NCBI RefSeq assembly: GCF_001625305.1
Contig: NW_017804353.1
Span: 3,220,290 to 3,284,289 of the forward strand
Reading direction: 5' to 3'
Length of the DNA stretch: 64,000 nt
Source of the DNA: Branchiostoma belcheri
Lineage: Eukaryota; Chordata; Leptocardii; Amphioxiformes; Branchiostomatidae
In this document: positions 35,818-46,556 of the stretch, in pieces
How the letters are laid out: every line of letters begins with the position of its first letter
How positions within the stretch are numbered: position 1 is the first letter of the stretch
Translations under genes and position numbers: made by a program
The notes under the pieces: generated by a model
Told to the model about the DNA's origin: nothing
The model's input: only the letters and a program-made list of their open reading frames with translations
The model's database searches: none

Positions 35818-35925
35818 CTGCACAAAGAACTAGATGACAGTGGATACTTCGGGATGTCGTTCCACAGCCCAAGCTTCGTCCAAAGATGGCGGCCAAACAG
35901 TGACGCTTTCGGAAAGAGCGGGGGA
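35818..35925 (-). other. Probable DDX39 5' UTR exon
   Basis: On the minus strand this ends in TTTGTGCAG with a strong donor GTAAGA at 35817. It contains GCCGCCATCTTTG, a YY1-type element, as often found at the start of housekeeping transcripts. Non-coding; extent approximate. Confidence 0.5.
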
Positions 35926-36470
35926 TCAATTTACATGCAAAACTAGCACGATATTCAGCAACGCATTTATACGCATTTATATATTCTTAATCATGTAAAT
36001 ATGTGAAAAATATCAGATAGTGTATACTCTTTAAAAACTACAAAATATATTTCGCTAGTATAAATCTCCCTCTAAAAGCATTTTTTCTTTTAAATCCTCC
36101 AACAAAGATTTTAAAAAATATGCGAATGTTACATACGCAATATGGTATTTGTTATGTACCAACAGAATGCTGCGTATAATACGTTGTCTATGATTGGTTC
36201 ACAGGCCTGGGGAATTCGGACGACTTACACTGGTACATCGACATTCTTACGCAAAGTTTGAATTGTGCTAATATCTAAAATAGTGAGATAGAATAAGTTT
36301 ATCACATTTCAATATATAACTTTTACCAAATATGTATTGTTCTACAAAGAAAAGTTCTTTGAGAATTCTGACAGATTTCTCACTGGCCAATCACACGGCG
36401 TGTTACAAAGGGGCAGAACAGGGAAGACCCTGGGTCGGTTACCTTTCACCTTTGACCACTCACAGGAAGC
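35926..36470. promoter_or_regulatory. Bidirectional DDX39/ACTR5 promoter region
   Basis: About 550 bp separates the minus-strand DDX39 leader from the ACTR5 ATG. YY1-type words sit at both edges (AAGATGGCGGC at 35883, CATGGCGGC at 36470). No TATA box stands out. Inference from geometry. Confidence 0.4.
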
Positions 36471-39400
36471 ATGGCGGCAGCTACGAAACAGGGTTTGTGT
36501 TTTGGACGATATTTTGTCTAGTTTGGCGATATTTAAGTCCTTTATATCATTTTACATACATGTAAGATGAAGTTAAGATTACTGTTGACATGTGTGACTA
36601 GTCTGATTTATTTTTGAAGTAACAATTGGGCTACAGATGATGTTTCGGTTGTATGATGGGGGAAGAGCAGACTGATCAGTGATCTGTCTGAGTTGGTATT
36701 GAAATTATGATAACGTTACATGTATCATCACTTGGTGATTTTGTGTGATACACAGAAATGAACAGTACTGAACAGAAACTCGCGCTTCTGGTAACCTCAG
36801 AATAGTTAACTTACATCCTTTGGACAAAATCCAAATTAAATAGGGAAACTGAAGAACTGTAAGATTTACAAATGTCTTATACATTTTGTATCCTCATCTA
36901 ACGTTAGATTTGCTTCAATACCCCCCCCCCCAGCAGAGTTGGACCAGTCCAAGGCTGTGAACATTTTCACCTTCAAGGACGTGAAGACGCAACCCGACCC
37001 CTACTACACCTACCCAGAATCCCTCAGGGCAGGCAAGATTCCCCTCATTATAGACAATGGTAAGGAAAAAGAACTTACTTGTCTTGTACTGGAGTCTAAG
37101 ATTTGATGTTAATTGAAACATGAAGAGAATACATTGTACCTCCTTCATGACTTCAATGAAAAGCAACCAGTACGCCAATCTGAGTTTTCTTATATAAACA
37201 TTGTAAACAAAGGCTCAAACATCAAATAAAGTCTCTAAGAAAGAATCTGACACGCCTTTCTTGTATCTTCAGGTTCTTACCAGTGTAAGGCAGGCTGGGC
37301 GTCGGATAAGGAGCCCAGGCTCATCTTTAAGAACGTGATGGCGAAGGGGCGTGGCAAGAAGGAGACGGACGTTCAGATCGGGAATGACATCAGTAACATC
37401 GAGGTGGTGAGATGGCTCCTCAAGACACAGTTTGATGGACAGGTGGTCACGCACTACGACATGCAGGTGAGGAAATTTGAATTTGCAGGAGAAAATCATT
37501 ATGTTTTTGCTCAGTTTCTTCTTCTTTTTGTCCAAAGACATAAAAGTCAATGGCCTGGACCAGATGTCTGTTACCGTGGTAACTGGTGCTGTAGCAGACA
37601 CACTGTGGTGTTGGGTTACATTATGTAGCAAGTGGCAGGATAGAATTGGAGGGGCTGGTCATCATACACTAGTATATGAACATGTGAATGTGTTTGAGTA
37701 AGAATAAACAGAACAGTATATTTTTTTAATTTTTATATATTCCGAAACATGCAATGACATTTGTTGGGCTGGCTTTATTTTGTATTTCTAAATGTGATTT
37801 AGTTGCTTTTGTTGCTGTTGTAATCTTGGCTGCCAATCCTGAGGAGAAACTTTAATGTGTTTCCTGTGATGCCTTCCAGGAGCAGATGTTTGACTACCTG
37901 TTCAGCCACCTGGGGATCAGCACAGAGGGGCGGGTCGACCATCCCATCGTCATGACAGAGGCTGTCTGTAACCCAAACTACTGCAGACAAAGTACAAAAA
38001 AATTATGCACAAAATACACCAAATATAGCAGCAATCTACCAACCACAGTTTTAATATTGGTCTGTCAATATCCAAATGCTAATGATGTCTAGTAGGTCAA
38101 CTGGCTCTTGGCAAAAATACCAGTACATAGCATTATCTTATGTAATAAAGCTGAAGATATTTGCTACATCTCCAAGCAGATCTTTGGGGGGGGGGGCAAA
38201 ATCTTAACCAACCAATAAGACAGTATCCTAGCAGGCAAGACAGTATCACATTGGCCACTGTAGCTCATGCAGTGTATGTCTCATGCACTAGCTTAGATAG
38301 GTGAGCAGAGGTGTTAGCTAATTTGTTGCAAATGTTTTTGCCTTCCCAGACATGTCGGAGTTGCTGTTTGAATGTTACCATGTGCCGAAGGTGGGGTATG
38401 GAGTCGACGCCTTGTTCAGTCTGCACCACAACAGGCCCAAAGCAGGTAGTAGGAAATTCCACCCTCGAAAACCTTATTGCTCTCAGGTTAGAAGATAATA
38501 CAAATACATGTACAAACAAAGTACTTTTATAAAGATTGTCAGATTGTCCCAATTTACCTAGTCCCCTGACCCAACCTAAAAATTGAAATGCTTTGATACT
38601 TAAAAGTTTAAGGTAGTCCCATAGACTTTTTGAGGCTCTAGGGACAGTGGCCATCCAATGCCACCCATCTTGATATCTAATGGTTCTTCTTTCCAGCCTT
38701 GGACCATGCCATGCTGGTTTGCTCCGGCTTCCACACCACTCACATACTCCCCCTAGTGGCCGGCAGGCTCGATGCAGCCAACTGCAAGCGGATTAACCTG
38801 GGCGGCTGGCAGGCGACCGGCTACATGCACCGCCTCTTCCAGCTCAAGTACCCGGCACACTTCGCTGCCATCACTCTCACTCGATCAGAGGTAGGGCTGT
38901 ACTGATTGATTGAGATTGGTGCTAAACACCATCCACACACAAACACACCTGTCCCTGGTGCTTAACACTATCCACACACAGGCAAGCACACCTGTCCTTG
39001 GTACTGAAAACCATCCACACACAGGGTGTCTTTAACTCTCCTTGCCAGTTATTTCCCTTTTTGGTTGAATTCTTCAATCCATACCCTCATAGGAAAGCCT
39101 GGTGGAGGCTATGTGCTGACCTTGACCTCTGAACTACATGTAATGACTTTTAACATTTGCCCTCATGACCTTTACCCTCTGCCCCCTGCAGGAGCTGCTG
39201 TACGACCATGGCTACATCGCAGTAGACTACATGGAGGAGCTGCACCGTTGGTCAGACCTGAGTTACTACCACAGGAACGTGCACAAGATCCAGCTGCCCT
39301 TCACCCCCCTCCCCACCAGTTCCGTCAGCGCAGAGGACAAGGAGAAGAGGAAGCAGCAGGCCGGCCGCAGGCTGCAGGAGATCAACGCCAAGAGGAGGGA

Positions 39401-42400
39401 ACAGAAGGTGACCTTTCACCTCTTAACCTCTAACCCTCATGACCTCATGCCCTCTGTTCCCAAGTAGTGTTACAATCTCAGCATCCATGTCAGTGAACTT
39501 TTTGAAGGTCTCAACTCCAGGTCATACCCACCTTTGTGATGACCTTCGACATTGTAACCTTTGACCTACAACCTTTGCCCCTTGCCCCCTGCAGCTGAGC
39601 AGAAGCTGCAACAGCTGCCCGGTATCTATGTCAGTGGACCTTTAATCCCAGCTCAAAGCCACCTTTGTTATGACCTTTGGCAGAACATCAATGACCTTTG
39701 ACCATGAGACCCTTGCCCTTTGCCCCCTGCAGCTTGCAGCAGAGCAGGAGAAGCTGCAGCAGCTGCTGAGTATCCAGGAGCTGATGGAGGACGAGGACGA
39801 CGACTCGTTCCTGAAGGCGCTGGAGGAGTGCGGCTTCTCCTCCGCCAACGAGCTGCAGGTGGCCATCAACAAACTCAGCCTCTCCATCCAGAGGACCAAG
39901 GAGAAGATGCTGCAGCCAGAGGAGGGGCAGGTGAGGAGTACTACTAGTATGACTTAAAGACTTCTAGACGCCTCACACAAACTTTCAGAACATAGCCTCC
40001 TGTAAACCTTGTCTCCTTCCTTAACAGAGTTTCAAATTCTTTTTTGAGAATAGATATACTGATGTCCTCCATTTTACACCTGGATGGAGTGAGGAAAATC
40101 GAATTAAGTGTCTTTCCCAAGTACAGAAGGTCGAGGCAACAATGAGAGCAATCAAACCTGAGACCTTTTCTGTGTCTTAACCCCTGTTCTATTCGATGCC
40201 ATTTACAGTGTCCTTTTTCCTCCTATCCCTTCAGACGAGCCGTGCGACCCCGGAGCTGGATAAGCAGCAGCGGGCAGAGCGGGAGGCGATCGTGGGGAAC
40301 TTACGCAGGCAGCGACAGGAGATCGTAGAGACAAGACAACAGCGCAGACAGAGGAGACAGGAGGTCGCCAAACGGAAAAGTCATGCTGCTCAGGTACAGG
40401 GGTGCAGGGCTGTGCATTGGGGGGGGGGTGCAGAAACGGAAAAGTCAGATTTTAGAGAGTCAGGGTATGAGAATGCAGTAGGAGATGGTCAAGACTAAAA
40501 AGAAAGACACCAAAGATGAATAGTGACCTAGAGGAAAAGACAACTCCTTAAGAAAAATCCTAAAGTTATCCCCGTGCTGTTTGCAGGAGAGGATGAAGAT
40601 CCTGACCCAGCTGGCTCAGAGTGAGAGAAGACGGGGGAAGGAGGACACCTTCGGCATGAACGAGGAGGACTGGAACGTCTACAAGGCCATCGTGAGTAAC
40701 ACTCATTTTCTTAAGGAACATTTTTTTAGCAGCATCTTGAAACCTGTTTTTTTCTTGCCTTCTTTTGAGTAAGTAACACTCGTGCCTTCAGGAAAAAATT
40801 CATACCTCGAAACCTGTCCTTTTCTTGCGTTCTTTGGGGTTTTAGAAAGTAAATATGCACATATTTTATTGCTTTAAGTCACCACAACTATGGAGTTGTG
40901 TTGAAAATCTGTTTTCAGACGAACTTGGAAGGTAACATGTTTGTATACTTTTTGATTACAGAGTAAAGAAGGTGATAGTGACAGTGAACAGGAGCAGGAG
41001 AGGTTGAACCAGATAGACCAGCTGCTCAGAGAACATGACCCTGACTTTGAGAAGTAAGTACTTATTTACACATTGCTACTGTGGCCATTTCCACAAGTAC
41101 CTAGGACTTCCTTAACAGCAAAGGTTGTTTCATTGCCCTATATTTTGTATGCTAGGGTTTACTCCCTTCAACTGTGCAGGGTGTCTTCCCTGAATTTATT
41201 TGCAAGGGTTTCCTTCCTGTGATTTCTATTTTACACATTTTCACTCTCAGTTTAGAACATTCAATATCAAAATATGATATTTCAAATGCACACACCTATA
41301 CTTAATGCAAGTTGCTCAAAAGTCATTTACAATTTTTTTTTCCAGGGACTTTGGGAATGGCCAGGACATGGATGTGACCTTTGACATTGCTGAATATTAC
41401 CAGCTTCATCTGGGGGTGGAGAGATGCAGGTACAAACTGTCAATCAACCAATCCATCCATCCATCCATCCATCCATCAATCTATCAATACATTGTTTCTA
41501 CTGAATAATCATATCTTCGAATTCCTACTGTAACAGTTAGATACAGGTAGCCTGGTTACCAAACCTACTATACATGTAGCTCCCAAGTCCTACATCCTCT
41601 CTGCGAATAGGTTCCAGACGCTGCATTGTAAATTCCAAATATATGATTACATTTTAATAAGTACTGTGTATTGTTGCCCAGGGTTCCAGAGTTGTTATTT
41701 CAGCCGTCCCTGTTGGGTATGGACCAGGCTGGAGTCACAGAAACCATGGACTATGTGTTAAACAAGTATCCAGCTGATATACAGGACAAACTGGTGCAGG
41801 TACATGTAGTTTGCAACTTCATCCTTTACAAGAACTACATATACGATTAACTGCAAGCATCGTAGATACTGAAAGTAGAGGCCTCATGTTTTATTACTCT
41901 TCTTCTTATTTCTTATTTTTCTTTCTTCTCAACACTTTTAGATAGAAGTGTAGGAATTGGTCTGTTAGTTACAGAGAAGTTACTGAACTTAAAGTTACAG
42001 AAACTTGTTGAAATGACAACTACGTTCTCTTAGTCACTCAAAAATGTGTAACACAGTGAATTGACTGTTCCCAGTGGAATTCATGTTGCATCGTTCATGA
42101 TGTTCGTGATATTTCCCCCCAGAACGTGTTCCTGACTGGAGGAAACACGCTGTACCCAAACCTGCAGTCTCGTATGGAGCAGGAGCTTCAGGCCATCAGA
42201 CCATTCCAGTCCACCTTTCAAGTCTTCACTGCAAGTATGTTAAAATAAGAATGTCAACGTAGGGTTTATTGCTGTTAAACCTCTGCATTTCCACCCTCTA
42301 TCAATGTGATTTTTCACTTTTTTTTCAGTTAAAGAAATTTAAACAATAACTTGATTTGGAGACTATAAACCTATTTTCAAGAGTAAAAACATTGCAAATT

Positions 42401-42830
42401 TGGTTAATTTTGCAATAAATATTATAGGGCATGTTCATTCTTCACCCAATTGCAATTCATGTGCAAATGTCATCCAAAATTGAAATCGTGTCATGCTTTT
42501 AATACCCTACACAGTTTAAATTGCACTATAAGCAACCATTACAAAAATCATCATGCTTTGTCACAATATCTGTATCTGTATTGTCGGTATAACCACCTTT
42601 CGGCGTAACACACCACCAGTAGAAACCACTGATTTCAATTTAAGAATTCTTCTTTCATACCTCCCCCAGAAAACCCAGTGCTGGACCCGTGGTACGGAGC
42701 CAAGTCCATGGCCACAGACCCGGCCAGGAGTGCCCAGATGTTTGTCACACGTGCCGAGTATCTCGAGAAGGGGGCAGAGTACTTAAAGGAACACCAAGCC
42801 AGCAACATCTACATCGCCACTCCAAAATAA
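36471..42830 (+). CDS. ACTR5: Actin-related protein 5 (INO80 complex)
   Basis: Nuclear actin-related subunit of the INO80 chromatin remodeller. Fifteen coding exons: 36471-36492, 36934-37059, 37273-37466, 37880-37991, 38350-38445, 38697-38890, 39192-39407, 39733-39930, 40235-40393, 40587-40691, 40962-41053, 41346-41429, 41682-41799, 42123-42234, 42670-42830; all phases agree (662 residues, somewhat longer than mammalian ARP5). Landmarks: [17 protein letters not shown] (nucleotide-binding start), [46 protein letters not shown] long charged coiled-coil insertion is typical of ARP5 ([20 protein letters not shown] to [11 protein letters not shown]). Then [25 protein letters not shown] and [12 protein letters not shown]. 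The ATG (AGCATGGCGG) opens a 22 bp first coding exon. Exon 2 has a tandem CAGCAG acceptor. Confidence 0.96.
38170..38275 (+). mobile_element. CTCCAAGCAGA MITE, one end only
   Basis: CTCCAAGCAGATC then GGCAAGACAGTATC, which is repeated, and CATTGGCC, like the 61537 copy. No opposite end found. In an ACTR5 intron. Confidence 0.55.
38905..39025 (+). repeat. ~50 bp minisatellite in ACTR5 intron
   Basis: CCATCCACACACA and CACACCTGTCC with TGGTGCTTAA/TGGTACTGAA recur two to three times just after the donor at 38891. Confidence 0.75.
39477..39732 (+). repeat. Tandem echo of the ACTR5 exon 8 acceptor
   Basis: CCCCCTGCAG followed by GAGCAGAAGCTGCAACAGCT (boundary 39594) repeats the true acceptor and the first ~45 bases of exon 8 (boundary 39732), 138 bp apart. 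The intron part (ATGTCAGTG...CCACCTTTGTGATGACC) is duplicated too. Confidence 0.85.
40060..40200 (-). mobile_element. SINE-like fragment, inverted
   Basis: GAGTGAGGAAAATCGAATTA followed by AGTGTCTTTCCCAAGTACAG, the complement of the 32490-32710 pattern. Confidence 0.45.
41451..41478 (+). repeat. (CCAT)n microsatellite
   Basis: Seven near-perfect CCAT units just after an ACTR5 donor. Confidence 0.95.
42571..42618 (+). repeat. Dispersed repeat, GGTATAACCACC type
   Basis: Matches 2531-2575 and 59401-59450 (GTCGGTATAACCACCTTTCG, GCGTAACACACCA). In the last ACTR5 intron. Confidence 0.65.
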
Positions 42831-44460
42831 AGACTATAGAAAGATCAGCTTAAAATCCATTAGTGTTGTCCTGTACATAAAGTCACTACCAATAAACTTT
42901 GATAGAAAAATTATTGTCTGTTGTATGAAGTTACTAGATACATTTTAGGCCAGACCAATTGAGTCTCTTGCTTCGCAGACATTTCAAAGTAGAATTCTAG
43001 GAAGTGAGAACAAATGATTGTAAGAAAAACATGACTTTAAACAATGTGAATCAAGGTACAGAGTTTCCCTGCAGACTCTGTTACTTTTCATGTTGATCTT
43101 CCAGTTCTAATATTGCAAAGTCTAATATCTAAATAAAATTTTATTGCTAAGACCCAGCTTTGCGCATTGTATTGCCACGAGGCAATATTCTTTCGTAGCA
43201 AAGTTGGGAGAGCCTGCACCGTGGGAAAAGTGCCACCTAGCAAGTTGGTGTATAACTGCACCATACAGCAACGCTCGTTCGGGTCTTGACCTTTATTTTC
43301 GAACTAACTCCAGTTCGTTGACCCGACAGGGTGATGCAATCACAGATTACTCAGTGATGCAGAGATTGAACTTAACTTCAGTACTGTTTATGTTTACACA
43401 GCCATATCCGCACGTGGGTTGTTTCTGATTAATATGAGTCTGATGCAATAGCCGAACGACAATGATTTGTGTAAGATTTTGTAGTAGACTTGCAGTTACT
43501 AGGCAACAGCAAAGAGGGGGTCGAGGTAGAGGTCTAGACCGAGAAAAATATCGTCTATTTTTCAAACTCATCAACTGATTTTGGCAGGGCTGGTAGGTAG
43601 CTAAACGTACGGCGCGGTCATATTCGCTGTAGACCGCAGTACGATTTTGATGTAGGATTTTGAAGCAGGCTGTGACTAAATCAACTGCTGACATTTAGAT
43701 ATCGAAGACAGTCTGTCTTTTTCGTAGGTAGTCAGCTGAATTGTGTAACGTTACGACCCACCCGACTGCCCAAGAAGTTCCAATTGCAGTGGTACGATAA
43801 TCGTAAGACATCCGTGACCTGAGCCAGATTTGGACTTTGTCCTGTTGATATTTGCAATGTAAACCTGCACGTGGGTACATTCAGGGCGCAAGCCTGATGC
43901 AATAGACCACTGTCCATTGAAACTGTTAATTAGAATTTAATCACTGAAAACAATGTGCCATGTCAACCTTTTTTTCTTGATGTGTTCCTTTTGCATCCCT
44001 GCGTTTTGCAGGAGTTAGGTAAGTCTATTAGATAACGAAGCTTACTATAAAAGGCACATACATCTAATCACTCATTGAGACGACGATTTATACGACTTTT
44101 TATCATGTGACAAGATAACCAGCCGTTGATTATGAGGCTGTACCATAAAACCTGTTCCGCCTCAGGGCAGCTGACCTCTGTATGCCCTTAATTTTATGTC
44201 GCAAACCTGTAACAGAGTGGGTTCTTTTTAGCGAATTTGGTAAGTGCTGGACCAAGACACCACTACTCCTCCTTCTAGGCACTGAATTGTAAAGTTCGGA
44301 TTTCTGGAATAGCATCTCTATGGAAACTTCACTGAGAGTGAGGACCAGAGTGATGACTAGCTGATGATATCCGGCTGAGGGGTCTATCATATAAAGTTGG
44401 GAACATTTGCTACCACTTTCTTGTCTTGATCATTCCTTTACTTCATTCTACTATACTAAA

Positions 44461-44691
44461 AGGGGGCCTGCATGGGAACAACGCTCTACGCAAAATTTTG
44501 AGAGCTCTCGATCACGCTTTACGATAAATTCCAAGTGGCTATACAACGCATTATTAAAACAGCGAATACGCTCTACGCAAAATGCGCCAACTGAATTACG
44601 CTCTACACGTAGTTGCGGCCCGTCTACGCTCTACGTAGAATTAAAACGGCCGATTACGCTCTACTACTAAAGGGATGATGCGGGCCCCCCT
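44461..44691. mobile_element. Small element with internal TACGCTCTACG repeats
   Basis: It begins AGGGGGCCTGC and ends GCGGGCCCCCCT, short inverted ends. Inside, ACGCTCTACG or a close variant occurs about six times (44482, 44515, 44567, 44598, 44624, 44654) with irregular 25-55 bp spacing, joined by AATT-rich linkers. Class unknown. Confidence 0.55.
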
Positions 44692-46316
44692 GAACTGAGG
44701 CTCGAAGTGATTCCAGCTAGTCCGACTCTGTACCATAATGTTTACACAAGGCAGCACGGGACTTCCTTTTAGCGTGATGCAAGAGGGGAGGCAAAGTTTA
44801 CACCGTGACGTCATAACTAACCCTCTCAGGAAATGGACTTTGTAACTAGATGTGCCTCGCACGTGGCTTTATTCGGGTCAATAAACACTCACAAGATCAC
44901 GGAGATCTGTGTAAATGTGTGCTTGGCTTCTACAGACTGAATGGGCTACCCAGCCGTTTTGTGATGAAATGAATAATTAAAACACTTTTCAAGCCGTGAA
45001 CTTAGGCTTCGGAAGTGACTCGAACTTCGAATTCAGTGGAAGGAGTGGCCAAAAAACAGATAACATAACATACAAACCAGTGGAGTTATGCCGCCAAGGG
45101 AGTACATTTGCCGCACACTGTACTCCTTTAAGATCCTTTAACTCCCCTGGCATGTTATCTGTCTATTTGTACAATTTCTATTACATGTATTTCCAGCCGT
45201 TTCCAAATCCTGGTGGAGGATACTCATGGTGGTTAAATCTCGGTACTGAACAGGTGCCCGGTCATGACATTTGCCGTTTACTTTGCAATTCTGATATTTG
45301 TCACCCCAGGCAAACAGAAAGTCTCTACCTGACTACCTTAAAGTAAGAAAGCACTTTGTCATTTAAACAAACACTACGAACACTAATAGTTTGAGCTTGG
45401 CAAGCAAAATCTTCACCCAGAAATAGGGACAGCTTATATCGGATTTGCACTGGGACTGATGTACTAACTTTGCTGAAGTAATCTAACTTTTAATAGAAGT
45501 GTTACTTCAAATCTGGCTTCAAGTTTTAAGATAAATATTTAGAGCACAAAGTCAAGTGATCAAAAGGAATCGATAAACTTTAGTTGAACAGTGTAACTTT
45601 ATGTTAATGATTTAAAATGATTTATGTAAAGCATTTTCTTCAAGTATAAAGTATACGTTGATGTGTTTGCCCTCTCAGAAACAACACCATGATGACTCTA
45701 GTTTGAATTCAGTAGAATAAATAGATACTGTACATAGAAATAAAATAAATGCTGAACTACAATTCTGCAACGTCATTTTCCAAACTTAAAAGGGCACCAC
45801 GACGAAACGTCATTAACCTTACATGTCACCGTATGTCAAATTACACATGCCACGAAATTATCCATGTAATCCTATTACTAATAGGACCTTAATTTCTCAA
45901 AACCGTTCAAGTAAAAGTTAGCAAAGATACATTGTCCTTGGAATAAGTTTGATGTTTCAGCGCCCTTTTGTCCAAGTTCAAATGGCGAATGCTAATGATA
46001 ATCTGATATGCCAGAGGCGTGTTATGGTAAAATGTCAACGAACCATGGCACAAAAGGCCACAAAAGACCCACCCTTGCAAAAGTGCAAGTATGTTTTCAG
46101 TTCTCTTCGTTTTGACGTTTTAATTAAGTGTAAACTTCAAACTACATTAACTACATTTTGAACGAGTTCTTCTTGGTGTTACACATTCAAGAAATGCTGG
46201 TTGTATTTCCTGTTATTCCAGTGTTCGCCTTGACCTAGTATCAAGTTACGTCTTTAAGAAAATCCTAAGATAAGATTCCTGCCCAAGACGTAATCCAGAT
46301 CGGATCCGGCGTGGGG

Positions 46317-46326
46317 TTTTCGCGCC
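46317..46326 (+). promoter_or_regulatory. E2F-like site upstream of MetX-like gene
   Basis: TTTTCGCGCC, an E2F consensus match, lies 230 bp upstream of the start codon in a CpG-richer stretch. Functional use is inference. Confidence 0.35.
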
Positions 46327-46556
46327 AGCTGATGCAATACATGAGATTCAGGGTCATAGGTCAAAACGGCGGGCTGTGATTGGTCCGCTGTGTTTTCCAG
46401 GTAAATACCGCACGAGACTCGGCGAGCTGAACACACTGTGTAGTGGGCAGTGAAGCGTCTCACAGTGACTGTGCAGAAATTAAGACGATATCAGCTCTGG
46501 TCTGACCATCTTTAAGTAATATAGTCCTTCTTAAAGGAAAACTGAAAGTTGGCAAG

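Larger units (their letters stand above)
42831..46556. other. Intergenic, ACTR5 to MetX-like gene
   Basis: ACTR5 3' UTR with AATAAA near 42891. No supported gene in the following 3.6 kb. Contains one short transposon-like block (44461-44691). Open frames here are short and lack splice context. Confidence 0.55.

Noticed and set aside
43144-45346. Multiple short frames between ACTR5 and the MetX-like gene
   Set aside because: None exceeds chance length, none has a domain signature, and no consistent splice chain links them.
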